Assembly (NCBI GenBank): GCA_039815055.1
Contig: JBCCAA010000060.1
Coordinates: 1 to 17,000, forward strand
From: UBA5336 sp039815055
GTDB taxonomy: Bacteria; Pseudomonadota; Alphaproteobacteria; Caulobacterales; Hyphomonadaceae
Direction: 5' to 3'
DNA length: 17,000 nt
Shown: piece by piece, positions 7,384-14,457 of the stretch
Position numbering within the stretch: the first letter of the stretch is position 1
How the letters are laid out: each line of letters opens with the position of its first letter
Program-made: the position numbers and the translations under genes
The notes under the pieces: generated by a model
Databases searched by the model: none
Told to the model about the DNA's origin: nothing
Seen by the model: the letters and a program-made list of their open reading frames with translations, nothing else

Positions 7384-7863
7384 TTACCCAGCCAGGGCGA
7401 CGAGCGGTACCGCCGTCGTCCGCTTTGCCACGCGGATGATGATCCGCGACTGCACGTCTGACACAAGGGCCGAGCCCAGAAGTTTATCGCGCAGGAACGC
7501 GTCATAGGCGTGCATATCGGTGGTAAGGACGTGGATGATATAGTCCACAGCGCCGGTCACCGTCATGCACTCAATCACTTCCGGCCAAGCCTGCACCAGA
7601 TCTTCAAAGGCTTCCAGATTTTCGCGGCTTGGCAGGGACAGTTTAACGTTCGCGACCACTTCGAAATCCAGGCCAAGCTTTTGTGTGTCGAGCAGGGTGA
7701 CGCGGCGGGTGATGATGCCCGCTTCTTCCATGCGCTTGATGCGCCGCCAGCAAGGCGAGGACGACAGACCAACACGGTCGGCAATCTCGGCCACGGATAA
7801 GGCAGCATCCGTTTGAATGAGGTCAAGAATGCGTGTGTCGATCGTATCTAGCTCGTCAGACAA
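7384..7863 (-). CDS. Lrp/AsnC-family transcriptional regulator
   Basis: A 159-residue regulator when started from TTG at 7863 (MSDELDTIDTRILDLIQ). This start has AAAGGG (plus-strand 7872-7877) eight bases upstream and gives the usual family length. The frame stays open to an ATG at 7971, which would add 36 residues unlike the family. Residues 6-55 are the N-terminal helix-turn-helix, with SVAEIADRVGLSSSPCWRRI at 23-42. Residues 65-148 are the RAM effector-binding domain, including VTGAVDYIIHV at 102-112. Lrp proteins of this type form octamers or hexadecamers and respond to amino acids. Lying tail to tail with cysH, it may sense a sulfur amino acid; that is inference from position only. Confidence 0.9.
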   Translation of the reverse strand: MSDELDTIDTRILDLIQTDAALSVAEIADRVGLSSSPCWRRIKRMEEAGIITRRVTLLDTQKLGLDFEVVANVKLSLPSRENLEAFEDLVQAWPEVIECMTVTGAVDYIIHVLTTDMHAYDAFLRDKLLGSALVSDVQSRIIIRVAKRTTAVPLVALAG

Positions 7864-7992
7864 GTTTCTTTCCCTTTGCGGCTGTTTTGAGGGACAGTCT
7901 TCCAACACGCTGCATAATTTCCTCATCGCGTGCAAGATACTTCGCATACCGACGGCATGGTTCATGCGCAAGTGCGATATTTTCGTCGCGCT

Positions 7993-8955
7993 TCAGGCCT
8001 TTTGTGACCTTTTCAGGCGCGTTTCGCGCAATGTGATGTAGAGGGTCGCCGAAACGATGATCGCAGCGCCAAGCCAGACGAACGGGCCCGGCAATAGTTT
8101 GATCATGGCGAAATCGACCACCGCTGCCATGGGCAAGCGCAGATAATCCATGGGTGACAGAAAGCTGGCATCGCCGACCGACATGGCGCTGACATAGGCA
8201 TATTGGGCGCCCAGACCGGTCAGCGACATGGCCAGGATTTGCAGCCAGGTCATCGCGTCCGGCCAGGACCAGTACCAGATCGCCCCAGGGATCAGCAGGA
8301 TGGTCGAGAGCAGATTGGCCCAGACAATCAGCTGCAGCGGCGAATGGGTGCCCGACAATCGCTTCACCAGGATGATGGCACCGGCAAAGAAGAAGGCGCT
8401 GGCGACCGCAAGCCCACCCGCCAGCCCGAACGCCTGGTCATTCGCGCCCGCGTTCGGCAGCCAGAAAAAGATGACCCCGGGCACCACCATCACCAGCACG
8501 CCAATGAACCCAACCATCACAGCGCCCCAGCGTCGCGGGCCAACGGCTTCACGCAACACAATTGCCGCCAGGATTGTCACAAACAGAGGCCGCGAAAACG
8601 ACAGGGCGTTGAATTCTGCCAGGGGCAGGCTGAACAGGTCCGAGACAGCCACCAGCGACAAGATGAACCCCAGCGTGCCGAACATGCTGCGCGACAGGAT
8701 CAAGGGCAGTTGTTGGGTGGCCAGAAAAGACGGCCCCCGGCGCAGCAAGATCGGTGAGACCGCCAGTAATCCGATGAAAGACCGTGCGAAGGCCAGCACC
8801 ATCGGGTGTGCTTCCCCGGACGCCAGTTTGGCGAAGGTCAGATAGGCCGTGAATCCAAGGCCCGACAACACCATCCACATCGCACCGCGCAAATTGCCAG
8901 ACAAAGGGGGTGTGTTAGGATCGCGGTTGTTTGGGCTGACAGGACTATCGACCAT
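7993..8955 (-). CDS. EamA/DMT-family transporter
   Basis: A 320-residue inner-membrane protein of the drug/metabolite transporter superfamily, with ten predicted helices in two EamA repeats (about 28-155 and 170-315). The first begins RGAMWMVLSGLGFTAYLTF, and the GLAGGLAVASAFFFAGAIIL stretch opens the second. Family members export amino acids, nucleosides or other small metabolites; the substrate is not visible. The MVDSPVS start at 8955 shares CCATGG with the divergent gene at 8954. The ribosome binding site there is poor (only a GGGAAAAG-like stretch), so a later start such as the ATG at residue 26 (MWMVLSG) is possible. It is followed 129 bases later by the Lrp/AsnC gene on the same strand, perhaps its regulator. 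Confidence 0.9.
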   Translation of the reverse strand: MVDSPVSPNNRDPNTPPLSGNLRGAMWMVLSGLGFTAYLTFAKLASGEAHPMVLAFARSFIGLLAVSPILLRRGPSFLATQQLPLILSRSMFGTLGFILSLVAVSDLFSLPLAEFNALSFSRPLFVTILAAIVLREAVGPRRWGAVMVGFIGVLVMVVPGVIFFWLPNAGANDQAFGLAGGLAVASAFFFAGAIILVKRLSGTHSPLQLIVWANLLSTILLIPGAIWYWSWPDAMTWLQILAMSLTGLGAQYAYVSAMSVGDASFLSPMDYLRLPMAAVVDFAMIKLLPGPFVWLGAAIIVSATLYITLRETRLKRSQKA

Positions 8956-9241
8956 GGCGCGCTTTTCCCGAGAGGAGATCGAAGAAATCGACCGTCTCTG
9001 GCGCGCTGTGCCCGAAACCCATGTCTGGACAGGCTGGGCCGCAGCAGGGGAGGCGCCGATCGAAGTGTGGATTTTCCGGACCCAAGCCCATTGGCGCCGC
9101 TTCCCTCTCCGCAAGACGGATGACGGTCGCTACGCCCTCCATATCGAAACCGGCCGCAAAGTGGCCGACGCCGACACCTTAAAGGCGCTGCTGGAGCGGG
9201 TCGAGGCGATTCCCGGATTGAAAGTGATCGAAGGCGGCTGA
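8954..9241 (+). CDS. Hypothetical 95-residue protein
   Basis: A small soluble protein starting MARFSREEIEEIDRLWRAVP. AGGA at 8941-8944 lies nine bases before ATG. The middle is rich in aromatic residues (HVWTGWAA, VWIFRTQAHWRRFP, residues 23-51). It ends with ALLERVEAIPGLKVIEGG. The pattern suggests a compact alpha/beta domain with a WxxF/W core. I do not recognise the family. Its start codon overlaps that of the divergent EamA gene, and its end lies seven bases from the end of phaR. It is supported by the site, the length and the clean helical N-terminus, but not by any known motif. Confidence 0.65.
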   Translation: MARFSREEIEEIDRLWRAVPETHVWTGWAAAGEAPIEVWIFRTQAHWRRFPLRKTDDGRYALHIETGRKVADADTLKALLERVEAIPGLKVIEGG

Positions 9242-9248
9242 CGCCGCT

Positions 9249-9842
9249 TTATTTGCCGCCCTTGCCCGACAGGGCTTCAAGCTGGCGCTGCATTTCGGCC
9301 ATCTGGGCCTGCATCAGTTTCAACGTACGCTCTGACGGGGTCTCAATCTCGTCATCGTCGTCGATATCGCCATCATCCAGCTTGGTGTCGCGCGGGGCCA
9401 GTGCCGGATTGAACATGCGCATGGTGTTTTCAAACATCGCCATGTTGCGCTTGGCCTGCTTGTCGAACAGGGACAACGGGCTGGCTTCGCCAAGGGCAGA
9501 CCGCCAGCGTTCCTGGGCCTCGGCAAACTGGTTCATCGACATGTCGAGCCAGGCGGGCAGCATGGATTGCGCACCGCCGCCGTAAAATCCGATCAGCTGG
9601 CGCAGGAAATTCAAGGGTAGGGCGCCTTCGCCCTTTGTCTCATTCTCGTAGATGATCTGGGTCAGCACCGACCGGGTCAGATCATCGCCGGATTTGGCGT
9701 CGCGAACTTCGAAGTCAGCGCCCTTGCGCACCAGCTCTGACAAATGCTCAAGCGTCACATAGGACGACGTGGAGGTGTCGTAGAGCCGACGGTTCGCATA
9801 CTTCTTGATGATAATGGGTCCGTCGCCCTTGTGCCGCGCCAT
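9249..9842 (-). CDS. phaR: Polyhydroxyalkanoate synthesis regulator PhaR
   Basis: A 197-residue DNA- and PHB-binding repressor. The hallmark KKYANRRLYDTSTSSYVTLE is at residues 13-32, in the N-terminal PHB/PHA accumulation regulator domain (about 9-70). The PHB-binding region follows (75-150, with LPLNFLRQLIGFYGGGAQSM at 75-94). A very acidic stretch (DDGDIDDDDEIE, 156-167) and a C-terminal amphipathic helix come last. The start at 9842 has AAGGA seven bases upstream; 37 more open codons upstream are unrelated to the family. By the known model, PhaR represses phasin and its own gene until it is titrated off DNA by PHB granules. It is divergent from phaB, which fits this role. Confidence 0.95.
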   Translation of the reverse strand: MARHKGDGPIIIKKYANRRLYDTSTSSYVTLEHLSELVRKGADFEVRDAKSGDDLTRSVLTQIIYENETKGEGALPLNFLRQLIGFYGGGAQSMLPAWLDMSMNQFAEAQERWRSALGEASPLSLFDKQAKRNMAMFENTMRMFNPALAPRDTKLDDGDIDDDDEIETPSERTLKLMQAQMAEMQRQLEALSGKGGK

Positions 9843-10007
9843 ATGTGTGTCCTTCAAAGAGTGCGGGTGCAGCAATGAATGCTGCTTGAGCGGCCAATGT
9901 GACACAAAACATGCCCCGCGACCAATCTCATGTTTCTTTGCATAACAAAACACGCTTAATGTGACGTTGAGGCAACCAAACTAATTCTATCATTACGGGA
10001 GACACTT
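9843..10007. promoter_or_regulatory. phaR-phaB divergent control region with TGC repeat
   Basis: This 165-base AT-richer spacer separates the phaR and phaB starts. GCAGCA-5 nt-TGCTGC at 9869-9885 is a perfect inverted repeat placed 26 bases upstream of the phaR start. It matches the TGC-type sites reported for PhaR in Paracoccus and Rhodobacter, so it is a likely autoregulatory operator. A second inverted repeat, AAACATG-15 nt-CATGTTT, is at 9907-9935. TTAA-N7-TTGA at 9956-9970 is one base from the CtrA consensus. GGGAG at 9998-10002 is the phaB ribosome binding site. I see no convincing sigma-70 boxes. Confidence 0.55.
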
Positions 10008-10733
10008 ATGGCACGCACGGCACTTGTGACCGGTGGCACACGCGGTATCGGACGGGCAATTTCCGAACGCCTGAAGCAGGACGGCTTTCAGGTCGCGGCC
10101 AATTTCGGCGGCAATGAAGACGCAGCCCGGAAATGTGCCGACGAACTCGGCATCCAGTGTTTCAAGTTTGACGTGGGTGACTATGGCGCTGTCGGCGAGG
10201 GTATCGCCAAGATCGAAGCCGATGTTGGTCCGATCGACGTGGTCGTGAATAATGCCGGCATAACCCGTGACGCGCCGTTCCATAAAATGAGCCCGGAGCA
10301 GTGGGGTGAAGTGATCAATGTCGATCTCAACTCCGCCTTCAATGTCACTCACCAGGTCTGGGGCGGCATGCGCGAGCGCGGCTTTGGCAGGGTAGTGAAC
10401 ATTTCCTCGGTCAATGGCCAGAAGGGACAATTTACCCAGGCCAATTATTCCGCCGCGAAGGCCGGTTTGATCGGCTTCACAAAAGCGCTGGCGTATGAAG
10501 GTGCCAAGAAGGGTATCACGTCCAATGTTGTGGCGCCGGGTTATATCGACACTGAAATGCTGCAGGCTATGAAGCCGGAAGTGCTCGAAACCATTATCTC
10601 GGGCATTCCTGTTGGACGGCTTGGCAAGGCCGAAGAGATCGCGTCCATGGTGGCTTACCTGGCCAGCGAGGAAGCGGCATTCATTAATGGCGCAACCATG
10701 ACCGTCAACGGTGCGCAGTATATCGCGGGCTAG
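10008..10733 (+). CDS. phaB: Acetoacetyl-CoA reductase PhaB
   Basis: A 241-residue short-chain dehydrogenase that reduces acetoacetyl-CoA to (R)-3-hydroxybutyryl-CoA with NADPH, the second step of polyhydroxybutyrate synthesis. The Rossmann motif is TGGTRGIG at 8-15, with NNAGITRDAPFHKM at 81-94. The catalytic residues are Ser in NISSVNGQKGQF (132-143) and Y147 and K151 in YSAAKAG. The FHKM and INGQKGQF-like signatures separate PhaB from the related FabG. The C-terminus (NGAQYIAG) is followed by a TAG that lies inside a 42-bp inverted-repeat arm, so the stop codon and last residue may have been supplied by that element. phaA and phaC are not in the window; phaR is divergent. Confidence 0.95.
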   Translation: MARTALVTGGTRGIGRAISERLKQDGFQVAANFGGNEDAARKCADELGIQCFKFDVGDYGAVGEGIAKIEADVGPIDVVVNNAGITRDAPFHKMSPEQWGEVINVDLNSAFNVTHQVWGGMRERGFGRVVNISSVNGQKGQFTQANYSAAKAGLIGFTKALAYEGAKKGITSNVVAPGYIDTEMLQAMKPEVLETIISGIPVGRLGKAEEIASMVAYLASEEAAFINGATMTVNGAQYIAG

Positions 10734-10897
10734 AGCATATTCTGCTCAATGAGAGTCGGTTGGACGCTTGCCTTTTCCGCCAGGATCGTCGTCGCGCGGC
10801 GGTCCGACGATGCCAGCATCGCCGCACGACACGCTTCTAGCCCTGACGAAAAATTCAAGCGTCCAACCGACTCTCATTGAGCAGAATATGCTCTAGC
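10729..10897. mobile_element. Non-coding element with perfect 42-bp inverted arms (MITE-like)
   Basis: The arm at 10729-10770 begins GCTAGAGCATATTCTGCTCA. It is exactly reverse-complemented at 10856-10897, with an 85-base non-coding centre. The element includes the phaB TAG stop at 10731-10733. Outer ends are CTAG on both sides, compatible with a TA or CTAG target duplication, but no longer direct repeat is seen. Each arm has a GANTC site (10753-10757 and 10869-10873). The centre contains a smaller GATGC-CA-GCATC hairpin. It has no transposase, so it is best seen as a miniature inverted-repeat element or an interspersed palindromic repeat; as RNA it would form a very stable hairpin ending the phaB transcript. 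I saw no second copy in the window. Confidence 0.7.
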
Positions 10898-11168
10898 TGC
10901 TGCGCCGCACAAACTGTTTGACAATCAACACCAAGGAGCCCATTGACCACGCAGTCGATGTAAGCGCTCTTTTGTGGGCGCGCATATGGGATGGCGGCGT
11001 GAAGCACGCGCAGGGCAATCGGCCCTGAACTTGCGCCAGGACCCTTCAGACAGCTCCTTTGAAGAGCGTGCCCCCTGTTTCACGCGGGTCGGCCAATAGA
11101 TTTTTGCCGCGCATCTGGTGTCTGCCGGATGGCTGATCTTTTGTGCGGCCTGATGTGAGAGTCACCTG
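10898..11168 (+). promoter_or_regulatory. rhlE upstream region and candidate structured leader
   Basis: This is the part of the 435-base phaB-rhlE gap outside the inverted-repeat element. TTGACA at 10918-10923 is a perfect -35 hexamer, but the bases 17 downstream (CATTGA) make a poor -10. A nested hairpin lies at 11106-11149. Its outer stem is GCCGC/GCGGC. Its inner 7-bp stem is CATCTGG/CCGGATG, around a 6-base loop at 11119-11124. It ends 19 bases before the rhlE ATG. I see no convincing gene here; a 37-codon ATG frame at 10986-11099 lacks a ribosome binding site. Confidence 0.35.
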
Positions 11169-12560
11169 ATGACACAGTTTTCCGATTTCGGCCTGGCCGA
11201 ACCCATTCAACGCGCCCTGGATGACCAAGGCTACAGCGAGCCCACACCGATCCAAAGCCAGGCGATTGGCCCGGTCATGGAAGGTCGCGACGTGCTCGGC
11301 ATTGCGCAAACCGGCACGGGCAAGACGCTCGCGTTTGCTGCACCGACGCTGCACCGGCTGGCCAGTTCGCCCAAGCCGTTGAAGTCCAAATTTCCACGCA
11401 CCCTGGTTCTGGCGCCAACGCGCGAGCTTGCCCGCCAGATCGCCGAGAGCTTCAGTGCCTATGGTGCCCATATGCGGTTGAAGATCGATTGCGTCTTCGG
11501 CGGCGTGAAGATCCACAAGCAGATCCGGTCCCTGTCACGGGGTACAGATGTGCTGGTGGCAACGCCGGGTCGGTTGCTTGACCTGGTCGATCAACGGGCG
11601 GTGGACCTGTCTGCGATTGAAACGCTGATCCTGGACGAGGCCGACCAGATGCTTGATCTGGGCTTTATCCATGCCCTCAAGCGCATTGCCCAACTGGTGC
11701 CGCAGGAACGCCAGACCCTGTTCTTTTCGGCAACGATGCCGAAAACTATCGCGACCCTGTCAAAGTCATACCTGACTGACCCGGTGAAAGTCTCGGTCAC
11801 CCCGATTGCCACGACGGCGGAGCGGGTCGATCAGTCGATCATGTTCGTGCCGCAAAAGGCCAAGCCGGCCCTGCTGACGCACATTCTGAAACAGCCGGAT
11901 GTGCGCAGCGTGCTGGTGTTTACCCGCACGAAGCATGGCGCCGACCGCCTCGTCCGCCAGCTTGACAAGGCTGACATCGAAGCCGTCGCCATTCACGGCA
12001 ACAAGTCCCAGAACCAGCGTCTCAAAGCGCTGGATGCGTTCAAGGGTGGCAAGGCCTGGGTGCTGGTCGCGACCGATATCGCCGCGCGCGGCATCGACAT
12101 TGACGGTCTCACCCATGTCATCAACTTCGACCTGCCGAACGTGCCGGACCAGTATGTCCACCGCATCGGCCGCACCGGTCGGGCTGGCGCCAGCGGCGTC
12201 GCCATTGGTCTGGTTGCGCCAGACGAGCGGTCATATCTGAAAGACATTGAAAAGCTGACCCGCCAGGCAATCCCGGTTTCCAAACTGCCCGAGGGCTTTG
12301 AGATGCCGGCGCCGATCGACATGGCACCGGCTGAGGGCGAGCGTCCTGCGCGGCGCCAGGGTGGTGGTGGCGGAGGTCAGAACCGCAGGCGCCAGGGCGG
12401 CCAAGGCGGCGGCGGTGGTGCCCGTCCCGATGGTCGCGGCAAGCCCCAAGGCGGTGGCGGTGGTAAACCGCGCACTGAAGGTGGCGCAGCGCCCAAGGGT
12501 GATGGTGCACAGCGCAAGCGCCGTCGGCGTAGAAAACCGGCTCAAGCCGCAGCTGAATAG
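11169..12560 (+). CDS. rhlE: DEAD-box RNA helicase, RhlE type
   Basis: A 463-residue ATP-dependent RNA helicase with the full motif set. In order these are: Q motif GYSEPTPIQSQAI (21-33), Walker A AQTGTGKT (46-53), PTRELARQI (83-91), TPGR (132-135), DEAD (156-159) and SAT (187-189). VLVFTRT (248-254), ATDIAARGIDI (301-311) and HRIGRTGRAG (331-340) complete it. From about residue 385 the tail is low-complexity and basic, with Gly-rich runs and RRR clusters (397-456). Such tails bind RNA nonspecifically. The family acts in ribosome assembly and mRNA decay and is often cold-induced. It is monocistronic here and ends one base before the end of the convergent TIR gene. Confidence 0.94.
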   Translation: MTQFSDFGLAEPIQRALDDQGYSEPTPIQSQAIGPVMEGRDVLGIAQTGTGKTLAFAAPTLHRLASSPKPLKSKFPRTLVLAPTRELARQIAESFSAYGAHMRLKIDCVFGGVKIHKQIRSLSRGTDVLVATPGRLLDLVDQRAVDLSAIETLILDEADQMLDLGFIHALKRIAQLVPQERQTLFFSATMPKTIATLSKSYLTDPVKVSVTPIATTAERVDQSIMFVPQKAKPALLTHILKQPDVRSVLVFTRTKHGADRLVRQLDKADIEAVAIHGNKSQNQRLKALDAFKGGKAWVLVATDIAARGIDIDGLTHVINFDLPNVPDQYVHRIGRTGRAGASGVAIGLVAPDERSYLKDIEKLTRQAIPVSKLPEGFEMPAPIDMAPAEGERPARRQGGGGGGQNRRRQGGQGGGGGARPDGRGKPQGGGGGKPRTEGGAAPKGDGAQRKRRRRRKPAQAAAE

Positions 12561-12561
12561 C

Positions 12562-13896
12562 TCAGCGCCCGCCGCACGTGTCGGGAAGATCCAGGGGCGA
12601 GGTCAGTTTGGCGCGCAGATTGTCGATACAATCTTGCGTCTGCGTGCCGATGGCAATGCCTTCCCCGCGTCGCGCTTCGATGGTGTCCAGCGCCAGCAGA
12701 AGCTCGACCCCGGCTTCCCGCGCCGGGTCATCAAGCGTGTTCAGCATGTAGAGCATATTGAACCTGCCCGACGCGCTCAGCTGTTCCAGATTGGCGATGC
12801 TCAGCTGATCAACCAGAGCATTCGCCATGTCTTCCCGGCTCTCTGGATCGCCATCGCGCAGCAAGGTCGCAACCTGCTGGCCAGCTAATAAACGGGTCGA
12901 ACGGTCGGCAGAGTTCAGGTCAATCGCCAACCTGCTGGCTGCAGCATTTGCGATCTCGTCTCGGCCCGGCAGAGGTATCGTTGGCTCAACCACGATCTCT
13001 CCCCGGTCACTCGCTTTGAGGGTCGCGTGAACCAGCGTGGTTTCGGCGGCTGCTTCGGCTTCATCCCTGTCCGCCTTGGCCTGCAGCTCAGCGGCGAGTG
13101 CTTCGGCTTCGGCGCGCGCGGCACGTTCTTCGGCCAACTCAAGTTTTCCATCCGATATCTGTGCCTGGCTTAACGCCCAGATGGCAATAATGCCGGCAAT
13201 CGCCGTCAGCGTAGAAGCCGCCAGCCCAAACCGCCAGAGTCGCCCTCTCACCTGCCTGCGCTGGTGATCAAGCTCAGCGTTTTCGCTGGCTTCCAGATAC
13301 TCAAGAACCTGCTCTGAAACCGCAACATGAGGCGGCACCGGCAAGGCGCGCCAGGCTTTGGCGTGCGCAAGCGGATCACCGCGCATGAGATGGGCGCTCG
13401 CCCGCCCGCCGGACAGCCAGTCGCGGGTTCGGTCCAGCAAGCGGGATTGTTCGCGCACCCAGTCAATATCGGTGTTCAGCGCATCGACCAGGCGCTTGAT
13501 GCCTTCGGCCACTTCTGGCTTTGCCACCGCCCCTTCCACGGGGATGGACAAGACTTGCAGGCGGGCGATCTCTGGTGGCGCAGATTCAGGATCCGACCCG
13601 TCGATGAAGACCGGCAGCACACGCCGCCCGCTTTCGTTGGCCAGTGTCAGTTCATGGCGGCAGACGTCTGAGCCAAGCCAGTGCTTGGACACCACGCAAA
13701 CGGTGGTATCAGCGCTGGCCAGGAGGTGCTCCAGCCGCGCTTCCCAGCCCTCGCCGGCTGTAATGCTTTTGCGGTCGATAAAGATCTCGAACCCGCACGT
13801 CTCCAGATAAAGCTTCAGGGCATCCACGAAGTCCCGATCTTCACGCGAATAGGACAGGAATACCCGGGCCCGTGGCCCCGCACCCGGACTCACCAT
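12562..13896 (-). CDS. TIR-domain protein with transmembrane and coiled-coil regions
   Basis: A 444-residue protein started at MVSPGAG, with GGAG seven bases upstream. Residues 10-100 are a TIR domain: RVFLSYSREDRDFVDALKLY at 11-30, ETCGFEIFIDRKSI at 32-45 and VLPVFIDG at 93-100. A Glu at the expected NADase catalytic place is E82, in VCRHELTLA. Residues 141-205 are a helical linker of the kind found in bacterial TIR-WD40 proteins (WVREQSRLLDRTRDWLSGGR at 146-165). One membrane helix lies at 222-243, then an Ala/Glu-rich coiled coil at 250-292. A helical C-terminal region (about 315-432), possibly HEAT-like, takes the place where other members carry WD40 repeats. Orientation should leave the TIR domain in the cytosol. 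NAD cleavage or signalling is a reasonable hypothesis, not shown. Confidence 0.88.
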   Translation of the reverse strand: MVSPGAGPRARVFLSYSREDRDFVDALKLYLETCGFEIFIDRKSITAGEGWEARLEHLLASADTTVCVVSKHWLGSDVCRHELTLANESGRRVLPVFIDGSDPESAPPEIARLQVLSIPVEGAVAKPEVAEGIKRLVDALNTDIDWVREQSRLLDRTRDWLSGGRASAHLMRGDPLAHAKAWRALPVPPHVAVSEQVLEYLEASENAELDHQRRQVRGRLWRFGLAASTLTAIAGIIAIWALSQAQISDGKLELAEERAARAEAEALAAELQAKADRDEAEAAAETTLVHATLKASDRGEIVVEPTIPLPGRDEIANAAASRLAIDLNSADRSTRLLAGQQVATLLRDGDPESREDMANALVDQLSIANLEQLSASGRFNMLYMLNTLDDPAREAGVELLLALDTIEARRGEGIAIGTQTQDCIDNLRAKLTSPLDLPDTCGGR

Positions 13897-14028
13897 CTCA
13901 AAACTCCTTCGCTCAATGAACCCTAGCCAATCGCCTTGATGGAGGAAACAACTCATCTTTCCGGTCTTTTCCCGCAGCAAAGCTGGCCTAGCTCTGGTGA
14001 CGTACCACTGGCCAAACAAGGACGCGCT
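13897..14028. promoter_or_regulatory. Divergent TIR-arsC intergenic region
   Basis: This 132-base spacer separates the TIR gene start (13896) from the ArsC-family start (14029). It must contain both promoters. The only sites I can place are the two ribosome binding sites, GGAG for the TIR gene and AAGGA at 14018-14022 for the ArsC-family gene. TGGT-GACGT-ACCA at about 13994-14006 is a short inverted repeat of uncertain meaning. Confidence 0.35.
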
Positions 14029-14373
14029 ATGACCTATGTTCTGATCCACCATACGGGCTGCGGCTCGTCGAAGAAGGGCCTGGCCCTTTTGCAGGAAAAC
14101 GGCGTTGAGCCGGAAATCCGAAAGTACATGAATGCATCGACGCGCCTGTCTGAGGATGAGTTGCGCGACATCGCCAGCAAGATGGGCGAGGGGCCTCGGG
14201 CATTTCTGCGCGAAAAAGATGCCGAGAAGTTCGGTCTCGGCGCGGATGCCGATGATGACACCGTCTTCGCCGCCATGGCCGAAGAGCCGAAGCTGATCCA
14301 GCGCCCAATCGGTATCAAAGGGGACAAGGCGGTGCTCGGCCGGCCCAATGATAAATTGCTGGAAATCGCGTGA
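14029..14373 (+). CDS. ArsC-family (glutaredoxin-like) reductase
   Basis: A 114-residue protein of the ArsC/Spx thioredoxin-fold family. The catalytic cysteine is C11 in HHTGCGSSKKGLALL. The three arginines that bind the oxyanion in plasmid R773 arsenate reductase have matches at R61 (FLREKD), R92 (LIQRPI) and R105 (AVLGRP). The family reaction is glutathione/glutaredoxin-dependent reduction of arsenate to arsenite. However, there is no arsB, acr3 or arsR gene nearby, and many chromosomal relatives have no proven arsenate activity. The start at 14029 has AAGGA six bases upstream; a longer in-frame start at 13936 lacks family similarity. Divergent from the TIR gene. Confidence 0.88.
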   Translation: MTYVLIHHTGCGSSKKGLALLQENGVEPEIRKYMNASTRLSEDELRDIASKMGEGPRAFLREKDAEKFGLGADADDDTVFAAMAEEPKLIQRPIGIKGDKAVLGRPNDKLLEIA

Positions 14374-14376
14374 TAG

Positions 14377-14388
14377 GTGAAATTTCAC
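14377..14388. repeat. 12-bp perfect palindrome after arsC-like gene
   Basis: GTGAAATTTCAC is a perfect palindrome starting three bases after the ArsC-family stop, in the 84-base spacer before the next small gene. It could be an operator for the downstream gene. About four such 12-bp palindromes are expected by chance in 17 kb, so the support is weak. Confidence 0.25.
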
Positions 14389-14457
14389 GAACCATCCAAA
14401 TCAGGCTGAAAGACGCAGCGGTGTAAGGTCATGCCTGAATTTGCGATAGGTTCCGCC

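Noticed and set aside
8956..9114. Longer EamA start giving 373 residues
   Set aside because: The added 53 residues are antisense to the 95-residue gene, are basic and are not transporter-like.
10986..11099. 37-codon ATG frame between phaB and rhlE
   Set aside because: It has no ribosome binding site, no recognisable sequence, and a length expected by chance.
12751..12765. GTAGAGCATATTGAA, resembling the tip of the 42-bp repeat
   Set aside because: The match covers only about ten bases, lies within the TIR coding sequence and has no paired arm, so it is chance.
14029..14373. An arsenic resistance operon around the ArsC-like gene
   Set aside because: No arsenite pump, ArsR regulator or second ars gene is adjacent, so only the family name is given.
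12562..14373. A two-gene defence system of the TIR and ArsC-like genes
   Set aside because: The genes are divergent, not co-transcribed, and I know of no precedent for functional pairing of these families.
13897..14388. Upstream extension of the TIR frame to 608 residues
   Set aside because: The extension is antisense to the ArsC-family gene. The TIR start at 13896 has a good ribosome binding site and fits the domain boundary.
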